A DNA stretch of 28,363 nucleotides. Source: an uncultured Clostridia bacterium. Lineage in GTDB: Bacteria; Bacillota; Clostridia; Oscillospirales; CAG-272. The stretch spans positions 1-28,363 of the forward strand of contig CAMETB010000002.1 of assembly GCA_945936265.1 (NCBI GenBank), in the 5' to 3' direction. The stretch's first letter is position 1, and every line of letters starts with the position of its first letter. Below the pieces are notes generated by a model that was not told where the DNA came from, ran no database searches, and saw only the letters and a program-made list of their open reading frames with translations. The position numbers were made by a program, and so were the translations under genes. Positions 7,000 through 14,608 of the stretch are shown here, piece after piece.

Positions 7000-7539
7000 A
7001 TGTCAAGATTAAAGGATATATATGTAAATGAAGTTGCTCCGGCTCTTATGTCGAAGTTCTCATATAAGAGTCCCATGCAGATACCTAAGTTCGACAAGAT
7101 AGTAATCAACGTCGGCGCAGGCGACGCAAAGGACAACTCCAAAGTAATCGATAAGGTTATCGAGGAAATAACGATGATTTCGGGACAGAGAGCAGTTCCG
7201 ACTCACGCAAGAAAGTCAGTCGCAAACTTCAAGCTCCGTGAGGGTGTGAAGATAGGCGTTAAGGTAACGCTCCGCGGCGAGAGAATGTATGAGTTTATGG
7301 ACAGACTCTTCAGCTTTGCACTCCCGAGAGTGCGTGACTTCAAGGGAATCAGCGCAAACGGATTCGACGGTCACGGCAACTACTCCATGGGACTTAAAGA
7401 GCAGCTCATTTTCCCGGAAATCGAGTACGATAAAGTCGATAAGATACGCGGTATGGACATCACGTTTGTAACCACCGCAAACACCGACGAAGAAGCAAAA
7501 GAGCTCCTTACACTTATGGGCGCTCCGTTTGCAAGATAA
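7000..7539 (+). CDS. rplE: 50S ribosomal protein L5
   Basis: 179 residues, normal length. L5 binds 5S rRNA and contacts the P-site tRNA. The ATG at 7000 has GGAGG at 6986-6990. The frame extends back to 6967 inside rplX, but the conserved MSRLKDIYVNEVAPAL start decides. VVINVGAGDAKDNSK, RAVPTHARKSVANFKLREG and DRLFSFALPRVRDFKG segments are diagnostic. Confidence 0.98.
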   Translation: MSRLKDIYVNEVAPALMSKFSYKSPMQIPKFDKIVINVGAGDAKDNSKVIDKVIEEITMISGQRAVPTHARKSVANFKLREGVKIGVKVTLRGERMYEFMDRLFSFALPRVRDFKGISANGFDGHGNYSMGLKEQLIFPEIEYDKVDKIRGMDITFVTTANTDEEAKELLTLMGAPFAR

Positions 7540-7555
7540 GGGAGGCTTAACGGAT

Positions 7556-7741
7556 ATGGCAAAGAAATCCATGGTACTTAAACAGCAGAAAAAGCAGAAG
7601 TACTCAACAAGAGAGTACAACCGTTGCAAAATATGCGGAAGACCCCACGGTTATCTCCGCAAGTACGGTATCTGCCGTATATGCTTCCGTGAGCGTGCCT
7701 ACAACGGTGAAATACCCGGCGTAAAGAAGGCAAGCTGGTAA
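7556..7741 (+). CDS. rpsN: 30S ribosomal protein S14, zinc-binding short form
   Basis: 61 residues, the length of the zinc-containing S14 type found in Bacillota. MAKKSMVLKQQKK opens the protein, and Cys24, Cys27, Cys40 and Cys43 form two CxxC pairs that bind zinc. S14 is a late-assembling 30S head protein. The frame runs upstream to 7529, but the ATG at 7556 has GGAGG at 7541-7545. Gene order after rplE is standard. Confidence 0.97.
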   Translation: MAKKSMVLKQQKKQKYSTREYNRCKICGRPHGYLRKYGICRICFRERAYNGEIPGVKKASW

Positions 7742-7772
7742 GTCAGAACCTTATCAAAGGTAAAAATAAAAC

Positions 7773-7850
7773 GAATACAGAGTATTCACTCCAAACTGAC
7801 CGGAAGGAAACGTATGTTTAACCACCGGTAAGCGGCCGCTAAAGAGCGGC
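7773..7850 (+). other. Tandem hairpins between rpsN and rpsH
   Basis: Three consecutive foldable elements occupy the 147-base gap. GAATAC/GTATTC lies at 7773-7787 (6 bp, 3-base loop). ACCGG (7799-7803) pairs with CCGGT (7825-7829) and encloses an AAAC/GTTT hairpin with internal loops. GCCGCT (7835-7840) pairs with AGCGGC (7845-7850) around an AAAG loop. The rpsH ribosome binding site follows at 7874. In E. coli the S8 repressor site lies at rplE, not here. A role as an S8 target or processing site is speculation. Confidence 0.5.
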
Positions 7851-7888
7851 GGCAAGCTTGGTTACTTGCATATAAGGAGGAAATAAAA

Positions 7889-8287
7889 ATGCAAATGTCA
7901 GATGTAATCGCAGATATGCTCACCAGAATCAGAAATGCGAGCACCGCAAAGCACGAAACAGTTGATATTCCCGCATCGAATATGAAGAAGGCAATAGCCG
8001 ACATTCTTCTTGAAGAGGGATACATCAAAGCGGTTTCGGTAATAGAGGACGGCAAGCAGGGCGTAATCAGAATAACACTCAAATATGAGCAGGGAAAAGT
8101 AAAGGCGATCCGCGGAATAAGAAGAGTTTCAAAGCCCGGTCTTCGTATTTACTCAAACTGCGAGGATATGCCTAAGGTAATGAACGGTTTGGGTATTGCA
8201 ATAGTATCCACATCGAAGGGAATAATGACCGACAAAAAAGCAAGACGTGAGAACGTCGGCGGCGAGATACTCGCTTTTGTCTGGTAA
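7889..8287 (+). CDS. rpsH: 30S ribosomal protein S8
   Basis: 132 residues, normal. S8 binds helix 21 of 16S rRNA and represses the spc operon in E. coli. MQMSDVIADMLTRIRNA, the SNMKKAIADILLEEGYI segment and the C-terminal GIAIVSTSKGIMTDKKARRENVGGEILAFVW region are diagnostic. AAGGAGG lies eight bases before the chosen ATG. A second ATG at codon 3 is a less likely start. Confidence 0.98.
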   Translation: MQMSDVIADMLTRIRNASTAKHETVDIPASNMKKAIADILLEEGYIKAVSVIEDGKQGVIRITLKYEQGKVKAIRGIRRVSKPGLRIYSNCEDMPKVMNGLGIAIVSTSKGIMTDKKARRENVGGEILAFVW

Positions 8288-8305
8288 GACGGGAGGAAGC
8301 TGAAT

Positions 8306-8848
8306 ATGTCAAGAATAGGAAGAGCTCCGATAAATGTTCCCGCAGGGGTTGATGTAGCAATAGACGCTGCAAATTACCTCGTTACCGTAAAAGGTCCCAA
8401 GGGCACATTGACTCACACTTACAATCACAGAATGATCGTAACGAAGGACGGAAACATAATAAAGGTTGAGCGTCCCTCCGACGAAAAGCTGGACCGTTCA
8501 CTTCACGGTCTGACAAGAACTCTTATACACAATATGATAATAGGCGTAACCGATGGTTATTCAAAGAAACTTGAGGTAAACGGAGTAGGATACAGGGTTG
8601 CTATGCAGGGTAAATCCCTTAACTTAACGCTCGGTTATTCTCATCCCGTAATAGTTGACGCTCCCGAGGGAATTTCTTTTGAGGCTCCGGATGCGAACAC
8701 TATCATCATAAAGGGTATAGATAAGCAGCTTGTCGGCGAGATGGCAGCATTTGTTCGTTCGAGAAGAGCACCTGAACCTTATAAGGGCAAGGGTATAAAA
8801 TATGAAGGCGAAAGAATTCGCCGTAAAGCCGGCAAGACCGGAAAGTAA
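8306..8848 (+). CDS. rplF: 50S ribosomal protein L6
   Basis: 180 residues with the duplicated L6 fold. MSRIGRAPINVPAGV opens the protein, and the C-terminal half has KQLVGEMAAFVRSRRAPEPYKGKGI, the classic L6 signature near helix 97 of 23S rRNA. L6 lies close to the factor-binding site. GGGAGG lies about eleven bases before the start, and the gap to rpsH is 18 bases. Confidence 0.98.
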   Translation: MSRIGRAPINVPAGVDVAIDAANYLVTVKGPKGTLTHTYNHRMIVTKDGNIIKVERPSDEKLDRSLHGLTRTLIHNMIIGVTDGYSKKLEVNGVGYRVAMQGKSLNLTLGYSHPVIVDAPEGISFEAPDANTIIIKGIDKQLVGEMAAFVRSRRAPEPYKGKGIKYEGERIRRKAGKTGK

Positions 8849-8866
8849 TGAAAGGAGACGAATAAG

Positions 8867-9226
8867 ATGGTTTCAAGAAAGGACAGTAACGCACAGCGCC
8901 TTAAGAGACACGCAAGAGTCCGTACCAAGATTTCCGGAACGGCAGAGCGTCCGCGCCTTTGCGTATATCGTTCAAATAAGAACATCTCCTGCCAGATTAT
9001 AGATGATGTCGCAGGAGTAACACTCGTTTCCGCTTCCACAAACGAGGCCGGATTCGAGGGCAACGGCGGCAACAAAGAGGCTGCCAAGAAGGTAGGCCTC
9101 GCAATTGCGGCAAAAGCACTTGCAAAAGGAATAGACACAGTAGTATTCGACCGCGGCGGTTATGTATATCACGGACGTGTATCGGAACTTGCAGAGGGAG
9201 CAAGAGAAGGCGGACTTAAGTTCTGA
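8867..9226 (+). CDS. rplR: 50S ribosomal protein L18
   Basis: 119 residues, typical. L18 binds 5S rRNA with L5. The LKRHARVRTKISGTAERPRL segment, the VYRSNKNI motif and the FDRGGYVYHGRVSELAEGAREGGL-type end (here DRGGYVYHGRV then AREGGLKF) match the family. The site AAGGAG lies about nine bases upstream. An 80-base gap separates it from rpsE. Confidence 0.98.
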   Translation: MVSRKDSNAQRLKRHARVRTKISGTAERPRLCVYRSNKNISCQIIDDVAGVTLVSASTNEAGFEGNGGNKEAAKKVGLAIAAKALAKGIDTVVFDRGGYVYHGRVSELAEGAREGGLKF

Positions 9227-9258
9227 TTCTTCCCCCGAGCAAAACCGGTTTGTACACT

Positions 9259-9286
9259 GTTTAATTCGTATTTAAGTAAATTAAAC
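9259..9286 (+). other. Inverted repeat between rplR and rpsE
   Basis: GTTTAATT (9259-9266) and AATTAAAC (9279-9286) form a perfect but AT-rich 8-bp stem with a 12-base loop, seven bases before the AGAGGAG site of rpsE. Function unknown. Confidence 0.4.
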
Positions 9287-9306
9287 AAACAGAGGAGAAA
9301 TTTATA

Positions 9307-9810
9307 ATGGCAAACAGAATAGACGCTTCCACTCTCGATCTTCAGGAGAAGATGGTAGCACTCAACCGTGTTTCCAAGACAGTAAAAGGCGGACGTATTT
9401 CCCGCTTCACCGCACTTATGGTAGTAGGTGACGGCAACGGCCATGTCGGATACGGACTTGGAAAGGCAGCCGAGGTTCCGGACGCTATACGCAAAGGAAT
9501 AGAGGATGCAAAGAAAAATATAATAACCGTATCCATAAAGGATACGACAATACCTCACGAGGTTTTGGGTAAGTACGGCGCAGGTTCCGTCCTTCTTAAG
9601 CCGGCATCTTTGGGTACCGGTATTATAGCAGGACAGACGGTTCGTGCGGTTCTTGAACTTGCAGGTATAAAGAATATAAGAGCGAAGAGCTTGCGTTCAA
9701 ACAACAAGACGAATGTTATAAAGGCAACATTCGAAGGCTTGAAACAGCTTCGCACAGTCGATGAAGTTGCAAAGACACGCGGAATCGACGCAGATAAAGT
9801 TTTGGGCTGA
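9307..9810 (+). CDS. rpsE: 30S ribosomal protein S5
   Basis: 167 residues. S5 has an N-terminal double-stranded-RNA-binding fold and a C-terminal S5-D2L domain and controls decoding accuracy. LNRVSKTVKGGRISRFTALMVVGDG and the GKAAEVPDAIRKGIEDAKKN segment are diagnostic. The C-terminal half includes GAGSVLLKPA and GTGIIAGQTVRAVLELAGI. The RBS is GAGGAG about ten bases upstream. Confidence 0.98.
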   Translation: MANRIDASTLDLQEKMVALNRVSKTVKGGRISRFTALMVVGDGNGHVGYGLGKAAEVPDAIRKGIEDAKKNIITVSIKDTTIPHEVLGKYGAGSVLLKPASLGTGIIAGQTVRAVLELAGIKNIRAKSLRSNNKTNVIKATFEGLKQLRTVDEVAKTRGIDADKVLG

Positions 9811-9823
9811 GGAGGATACCGAG

Positions 9824-10003
9824 ATGGAAAAAGTTAAAGTAACATTAACAAAGAGCCTTATCGCATCCAAACCCAATCAGAAAGCGACTGCAAAATCTCT
9901 TGGCCTTACCAAGATCGGCGACAGCATAGTATGTGCTAACGATCAGGTTTTGGCAGGCAAAATAAAGGTTATATCTCATCTTGTAAAGATAGAGAATGCT
10001 TAA
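9824..10003 (+). CDS. rpmD: 50S ribosomal protein L30
   Basis: 59 residues, the standard bacterial size. KVKVTLTKSLIASKPNQKATA and the LGLTKIGDSIV segment match L30. The frame continues upstream into rpsE, but the ATG at 9824 has GGAGG at 9811-9815 and the conserved start. L30 is a small 50S protein between 5S rRNA and domain II. Confidence 0.96.
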   Translation: MEKVKVTLTKSLIASKPNQKATAKSLGLTKIGDSIVCANDQVLAGKIKVISHLVKIENA

Positions 10004-10016
10004 CCTCGTAATTAGT

Positions 10017-10064
10017 CTGCCAAAAGGCAGAAATTGATTGATAAAATCAATCCAAAAATCAATT
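10017..10064 (+). other. Hairpins between rpmD and rplO
   Basis: CTGCC/GGCAG (10017-10030, AAAA loop) is followed by GATTGAT/ATCAATC (10036-10052, 3-base loop). The second stem competes with an alternative pairing of AATTGAT (10033-10039) and ATCAATT (10058-10064). All lie just before the rplO ribosome binding site at about 10070. Confidence 0.45.
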
Positions 10065-10083
10065 TCAATAAGGAGGATGAAAT

Positions 10084-10524
10084 ATGAAGCTCCATGAACT
10101 TTCACCTGCTGCCGGATCTGCAAAGGCTGCATGGCGTAAGGGAAGAGGAATAGGCTCAGGCAACGGCAAGACAGCCGGCAAGGGACATAAAGGTCAGAAT
10201 GCACGTTCCGGCGGCGGAGTAAGGCCCGGCTTTGAGGGCGGACAACTCCCGCTTTACAGAAAACTTCCCAAAAGAGGATTCAACAATAAATTTGCAAAGG
10301 AGTATGCAACGGTTAACGTAAGCGCTCTTAACAAGTTCGATAACGGCGAGACCGTAACGCTTGATTCTCTCGTAAAGCTCGGCATAGTCCGCAAGGAATA
10401 TGACGGACTCAAAGTGCTCGGCAACGGGGAATTAAAGAAGAAACTTACTGTTGAAGCAAAAGTCTTCTCGGCAACCGCCAAGGAGAAGATAGAAGCAGCA
10501 GGCGGAAAAGCAGAGGTGAAATAA
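10084..10524 (+). CDS. rplO: 50S ribosomal protein L15
   Basis: 146 residues. L15 is a late-assembly 50S protein with a Gly/Arg-rich extended N-terminus. GRGIGSGNGKTAGKGHKGQ, ARSGGGVRPGFEGGQLPLYR and LPKRGF are diagnostic. AAGGAGG lies seven to eight bases before the ATG. secY starts two bases after its stop, a tight conserved junction. Confidence 0.98.
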   Translation: MKLHELSPAAGSAKAAWRKGRGIGSGNGKTAGKGHKGQNARSGGGVRPGFEGGQLPLYRKLPKRGFNNKFAKEYATVNVSALNKFDNGETVTLDSLVKLGIVRKEYDGLKVLGNGELKKKLTVEAKVFSATAKEKIEAAGGKAEVK

Positions 10525-10526
10525 TT

Positions 10527-11867
10527 ATGTTTCGTACCTTGGCTAACGCTTGGAAATTAGAAGATTTAAGAAAAAAGATGCTTTTTACTCTGTTTATAAT
10601 TCTTATATACAGAATAGGAGCATGCATGCCGGTGCCGTTTGTAAACTCAAGTTTGTTTTCTTACTACCTGAACAGCGGGGCATCGTCAAGCGGTTCAATA
10701 CTCGGTTTTCTGAATGTTCTTTCCGGTAACGCATTTGCACAGGCAACGCTTTTCGCACTGGGAGTATCCCCGTACATCACGGCGTCCATAGTTATCCAGC
10801 TTCTCACCGTCGCAATACCGCCTCTTGAGAGATGGGCAAAACAAGGTGATGAGGGAAGGAAAAAGATAACGGCGCTTACCCGTTATGTAACAATGGCAAT
10901 ATCTCTTCTTACGAGTATAGGTTATTACCTTTACCTGAAAAATTCCGGTGCCCTTATCGAAGGCTGCGAAGGCTTCTTCTATGCAGTCGTAATTGTAGCT
11001 TGCTACTGCGCAGGCTCGGCACTCGTTATGTGGATTGCCGAAAAGATAAATGATAAAGGTATCGGAAACGGTATATCCATAATACTCTTTGCGAACATAA
11101 TTTCAAGAGGAGCAGGATTGCTTGATAACCTTATAAGCACCGTAAAAGAGGGTATTGAAGAAAGCCACGTCGGCATAGCGATAGGCTTCGTAGTATTTAC
11201 CATTGTTCTTATGCTCGCTATGATATGGTTTATCATATTCATTTCAGACAGTGAACGCAGAATACCGGTTCAGTACGCAAAGAAAGTCGTCGGCAGAAAA
11301 ATGTATGGCGGACAAAACACCAATCTTCCCATAAAGCTCAATATGACGGGCGTTATGCCTATCATATTCGCAAACTCGATAGTGACCATACCCGCAACCC
11401 TTTCGATGTTCTTTTCACCGAAGCCTGGCACGGCGTGGTACAATATAGTCAAATTCTGTTCGAGCACCTCGTGGTTCTATGCGGTAATGACGCTTATACT
11501 TATCGTCGCATTCGCATACTTCTACGTTGCAATTTCCTTCAATCCCATTGAGGTTGCGGGCAACTTGCAGAAAAACGGCGGCTCGGTACCCGGTATCCGT
11601 CCCGGCAAGGCAACGTCAGATTACATCTCGAAGGTTCTTTCGAGAATAACGTTTATCGGCGCTCTTGCACTTGCTGTAATAGCTGTAGTTCCGCTTATAA
11701 TCCAGCTTGTTGTCGGAGCTATTCCCGTTGAATTCTTCCGCCATCTTTCGTTCTCCGAGCTTGCGTTCGGCGGAACGTCGATAATAATCGTTGTCGGAGT
11801 AATTCTTGAAACGGTAAGGGAAATCGAAGGACAGATGACAATGCGTCACTACAAAGGATTCCTTTAA
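10527..11867 (+). CDS. secY: Protein translocase subunit SecY
   Basis: 446 residues with about ten hydrophobic membrane helices. SecY forms the SecYEG protein-conducting channel. The N-terminal FRTLANAWKLEDLRKKMLFTL, the first plug-region helix with LGVSPYITASIVIQLL, and the GGQNTNLPIKLNMTGVMPIIFA loop are diagnostic. The C-terminus has the cytoplasmic GGSVPGIRPGKAT segment and the IVVGVILETVREIEGQM ending. It sits in its standard place between rplO and adk. GAGGTG overlaps the end of rplO as its binding site. Confidence 0.98.
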   Translation: MFRTLANAWKLEDLRKKMLFTLFIILIYRIGACMPVPFVNSSLFSYYLNSGASSSGSILGFLNVLSGNAFAQATLFALGVSPYITASIVIQLLTVAIPPLERWAKQGDEGRKKITALTRYVTMAISLLTSIGYYLYLKNSGALIEGCEGFFYAVVIVACYCAGSALVMWIAEKINDKGIGNGISIILFANIISRGAGLLDNLISTVKEGIEESHVGIAIGFVVFTIVLMLAMIWFIIFISDSERRIPVQYAKKVVGRKMYGGQNTNLPIKLNMTGVMPIIFANSIVTIPATLSMFFSPKPGTAWYNIVKFCSSTSWFYAVMTLILIVAFAYFYVAISFNPIEVAGNLQKNGGSVPGIRPGKATSDYISKVLSRITFIGALALAVIAVVPLIIQLVVGAIPVEFFRHLSFSELAFGGTSIIIVVGVILETVREIEGQMTMRHYKGFL

Positions 11868-11885
11868 TATATAAGAGGGGATTTT

Positions 11886-12542
11886 ATGAGTAAGAAGAAC
11901 CTTAAAATGATATTCCTTGGCGCACCCGGTGCGGGCAAGGGAACACAATCCGACATAGTATCCGAGAAATATTCAATACCGACTATTTCCACGGGTGCTA
12001 TGATAAGAGAAGCAATAAAAAACAATACCGAGATGGGTAAGGCTGCAAAGTCATACACCGAAAAAGGCGCGCTTGTTCCGGATGATGTTGTTATCGGAAT
12101 AATAAGCGAGCGTCTTGCAAAAGACGATTGCAAAAACGGATTTATCCTTGACGGCTTTCCCAGAACGGTTCCGCAAGCCGAGGCGCTTGACAAGATGGGT
12201 GTTGAGATCAACTGTGTTGTCAGCATCGAGGTAGCGGATGATAAAATTGTTGAACGCATGAGCGGCAGAAGAGTCTGCGCAAAATGCGGAACATCTTTTC
12301 ACACTTTGTACAATCCTTCATCGGACGGCAAAACCTGCGATAAATGCGGGGAAGAACTTACCGTTCGTAAGGACGATGCTCCCGAGGTCGTAAAGAGCAG
12401 ACTTGCCGTATATCACGACCAGACCGAGCCTCTCAAGGAATTCTATGGTAAGAAGGGCGTACTCAGATTGGTTGAGGGACAGGAAAAAGTGGAGGATACC
12501 ACAAAACTTACTCTCAAGGCAATTGAGGACGCAATCGCTTAA
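11886..12542 (+). CDS. adk: Adenylate kinase, zinc-lid form
   Basis: 218 residues. The enzyme catalyses ATP + AMP to 2 ADP. The P-loop GAPGAGKGT spans residues 12-20, and the AMP-binding STGAMIR and DGFPRT segments are present. The LID domain has Cys131, Cys134, Cys151 and Cys154 in two CxxC pairs, the structural zinc site found in many Gram-positive adenylate kinases. GAGGGG lies seven bases before the ATG. It is 18 bases downstream of secY and 3 bases upstream of map. Confidence 0.98.
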   Translation: MSKKNLKMIFLGAPGAGKGTQSDIVSEKYSIPTISTGAMIREAIKNNTEMGKAAKSYTEKGALVPDDVVIGIISERLAKDDCKNGFILDGFPRTVPQAEALDKMGVEINCVVSIEVADDKIVERMSGRRVCAKCGTSFHTLYNPSSDGKTCDKCGEELTVRKDDAPEVVKSRLAVYHDQTEPLKEFYGKKGVLRLVEGQEKVEDTTKLTLKAIEDAIA

Positions 12543-12545
12543 AAT

Positions 12546-13313
12546 ATGATCCAACTTAAAACACCCGAGCAGATAGAGATAATGAAGACCGCAGGCAGAA
12601 TTACCGCCGAGGCAATACTCGTTGCAAGGGATATGATCCATGAGGGAGTCACTACAAAGCAAATAGACGATAAGATTCGCCATTATATCGAGAAATGCGG
12701 TGCTAAACCCACATTTCTCGGATACGGCGGTTTCCCGGGCAGCGCCTGCATAAGCGTCAACGATGAGGTAATACACGGTATTCCTTCTCACAAAAAGGTG
12801 CTTAAAGAAGGCGACATTGTAAAAATAGACGTAGGCGCTATGTGGCACGGCTTTACCGGTGACAGCGCTAATACATTCGGAGTCGGGAAAATATCGGAAG
12901 AAGCACAAAGGCTTATAGATGTAACAAGAGAAAGTTTTTATCGCGGTATAAAAGCGATAGAAGAAACGGAACATCCGAGAATAGGCGATGTCGGATATGC
13001 AATTCAGCAATATGCCGAATCAAACGGATTTTCCATAGTCAGAAAGTACGTCGGTCACGGCGTCGGTCACGAGCTTCACGAAGACCCCAATGTTCCCAAT
13101 TACGGGACACAGGGAAGGGGACCTCGTATTTATCCGGGCATGACGCTTGCTATTGAACCCATGATAAATCAAGGGACTTACGATGTTAAGGAACTTAAAG
13201 ACGGATGGGGCGTAGTAACGGCGGACGGTAAACTTTCGGCGCATTATGAGCACAGCGTGGCAATAACCGATGACGGAGTCGTTTTGCTTACAAAAATAGA
13301 CGGACTCGAATAA
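12546..13313 (+). CDS. map: Methionine aminopeptidase, type I
   Basis: 255 residues. The enzyme removes the initiator methionine from nascent proteins after deformylation. The five metal ligands of the E. coli enzyme are visible at Asp95, Asp106, His171, Glu204 and Glu235, with His77 in the HGIP motif and His178 as the substrate-side histidine. It lacks an N-terminal zinc or SH3-like extension. No good ribosome binding site lies close to the start, so translation is probably coupled to adk, whose stop is 3 bases upstream. Confidence 0.98.
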   Translation: MIQLKTPEQIEIMKTAGRITAEAILVARDMIHEGVTTKQIDDKIRHYIEKCGAKPTFLGYGGFPGSACISVNDEVIHGIPSHKKVLKEGDIVKIDVGAMWHGFTGDSANTFGVGKISEEAQRLIDVTRESFYRGIKAIEETEHPRIGDVGYAIQQYAESNGFSIVRKYVGHGVGHELHEDPNVPNYGTQGRGPRIYPGMTLAIEPMINQGTYDVKELKDGWGVVTADGKLSAHYEHSVAITDDGVVLLTKIDGLE

Positions 13314-13315
13314 AA

Positions 13316-13380
13316 AAACTTTTCCGCGCGGCTGTAAATCGGAAAAGTTTGACGGATAATGTGGTTACTTCAGTATCCGT
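13316..13380 (+). promoter_or_regulatory. Two hairpins between map and infA, possible partial terminator
   Basis: A perfect 11-bp stem (13316-13326 with 13340-13350) starts three bases after the map stop. It is flanked by A on the left and only three T on the right, so it is a weak or partial terminator at best. ACGGATA (13352-13358) then pairs with TATCCGT (13374-13380). No clear promoter precedes infA, so the structure probably tunes read-through or mRNA processing. Confidence 0.5.
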
Positions 13381-13424
13381 ATTCATCATAATTAAAGCAT
13401 CCTGAGAATATAAGGGGAGAACTT

Positions 13425-13643
13425 ATGGGAAAAGAGAACATTGTTGAATTTGAGGGAGTTGTAACGGAAGCGCTTCCGAACGCAACCTTCAAAGTCAAAT
13501 TGCCTAACGGGCACATAATAACCGCCCATATTTCAGGCAAATTAAGACTCAATTATATAAGAATATTGCCCGGTGATAAAGTTACTGTCGAAGTATCGGT
13601 TTACGATCTTACGAAGGGACGTATCACATGGCGCGCAAAATAA
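13425..13643 (+). CDS. infA: Translation initiation factor IF-1
   Basis: 72 residues, the exact family size, an OB-fold protein that binds the 30S A site during initiation. GKENIVEFEGVVTEALPNATFKV, HISGKLRLNYIRILPGDKV and TKGRITWR are diagnostic. GGGGAG lies seven bases before the ATG. The order map-infA-rpmJ-rpsM is the classic Gram-positive one. Confidence 0.98.
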   Translation: MGKENIVEFEGVVTEALPNATFKVKLPNGHIITAHISGKLRLNYIRILPGDKVTVEVSVYDLTKGRITWRAK

Positions 13644-13659
13644 GAAAGGTGGTTTTATA

Positions 13660-13773
13660 ATGAAAGTAAAGCCTTCCGTAAAGAAAATCTGTGATAAGTG
13701 CAAGATAATCAAGAGAAAAGGTACCGTAATGGTAATCTGCGAGAATCCAAAGCACAAACAGAGACAGGGCTGA
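13660..13773 (+). CDS. rpmJ: 50S ribosomal protein L36, zinc-binding form
   Basis: 37 residues, the normal size. Cys11, Cys14, Cys27 and His32 form the CCCH zinc site of the C+ form of L36. The frame runs back to 13573 inside infA, but the ATG at 13660 has AAGGTGG about seven bases upstream and begins with the conserved MKVKPSVKKIC. Confidence 0.97.
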   Translation: MKVKPSVKKICDKCKIIKRKGTVMVICENPKHKQRQG

Positions 13774-13811
13774 TTCAAACCAAACCAAATACTAAATGAG
13801 GTGAAAAACAA

Positions 13812-14180
13812 ATGGCTCGTATAGCTGGTGTTGACATTCCGAACGCAAAACGTGTCGAAATAGCATTGACATATATTTACGGTATCGGAAAGAAGAGCGC
13901 GCAGGACATACTCGCAAAGACGGGAATAAATCCTGACACGCGTGCAAAAGATTTGACCGATGATGAAATTGCGAAACTTCGTGATGAAATCGAGGCAAAC
14001 TACAATGTAGAGGGCGAACTCAGAAGAGAGGTAGCACTCAATATAAAGCGTCTGGTAGAAATCAACTGCTATCGCGGAACCAGACACAGAAAAGGTCTGC
14101 CCGTAAGAGGACAAAGAACAAAGACCAATGCAAGAACCCGCAAGGGACCTGCAAAGACGATAGCAAACAAGAAAAAATAA
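13812..14180 (+). CDS. rpsM: 30S ribosomal protein S13
   Basis: 122 residues. S13 contacts the 50S subunit and P-site tRNA from the 30S head. MARIAGVDIPNAKRVEIALTY (helix-two-turn-helix region) and the C-terminal RGTRHRKGLPVRGQRTKTNART basic tail, split here for length, are diagnostic. A GAGGTG site lies about nine bases upstream. Confidence 0.98.
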   Translation: MARIAGVDIPNAKRVEIALTYIYGIGKKSAQDILAKTGINPDTRAKDLTDDEIAKLRDEIEANYNVEGELRREVALNIKRLVEINCYRGTRHRKGLPVRGQRTKTNARTRKGPAKTIANKKK

Positions 14181-14193
14181 GGAGTGTAGCGAA

Positions 14194-14586
14194 ATGGCAA
14201 ACGAAAGAAAAGTCGTTAAGAAACGCCGTGAGCGCAAAAATATTGAAAAAGGCTCGGCGCATATCTGCTCAACGTTCAATAATACCATTGTAACCATTAC
14301 CGATGTCGCCGGAAACGCAGTATCATGGGCTTCCGCAGGCGGACTTGGTTTCAAAGGTTCGAGAAAATCAACGCCTTTTGCCGCACAGATGGCAGCAGAA
14401 GCAGCTGCAAAAGCAGCTATGGAACATGGAATGAAAACCGTTGAGGTTTTCGTAAAGGGACCCGGACAGGGACGTGAATCGGCAATTCGTGCTCTTTCCA
14501 CCGCAGGATTGACCGTTACGATGATCAAAGACGTAACCCCGATTCCTCACAACGGTTGCAGGCCCCCGAAACGCAGACGCGTTTAA
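14194..14586 (+). CDS. rpsK: 30S ribosomal protein S11
   Basis: 130 residues. S11 sits on the 30S platform near the Shine-Dalgarno helix. STFNNTIVTITD, ASAGGLGFKGSRKSTPFAAQ and the PIPHNGCRPPKRRRV end are clear. The Asn-Gly in this end is the site converted to isoaspartate in E. coli S11. AAGGAG lies about eleven bases before the start. Confidence 0.98.
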   Translation: MANERKVVKKRRERKNIEKGSAHICSTFNNTIVTITDVAGNAVSWASAGGLGFKGSRKSTPFAAQMAAEAAAKAAMEHGMKTVEVFVKGPGQGRESAIRALSTAGLTVTMIKDVTPIPHNGCRPPKRRRV

Positions 14587-14608
14587 TAAAAACAGGAGGA
14601 ACAGCATA

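Noticed and set aside
9227..9306. Possible internal promoter in the rplR-rpsE gap (TTGTAC and TTTAAG)
   Set aside because: Spacing and -10 match are poor, and the AT-rich inverted repeat explains the composition.
13542..14528. Antisense open frame of 328 codons across infA, rpmJ, rpsM and rpsK
   Set aside because: It covers four certain genes on the other strand. Long antisense frames arise from the biased codon use of ribosomal genes.
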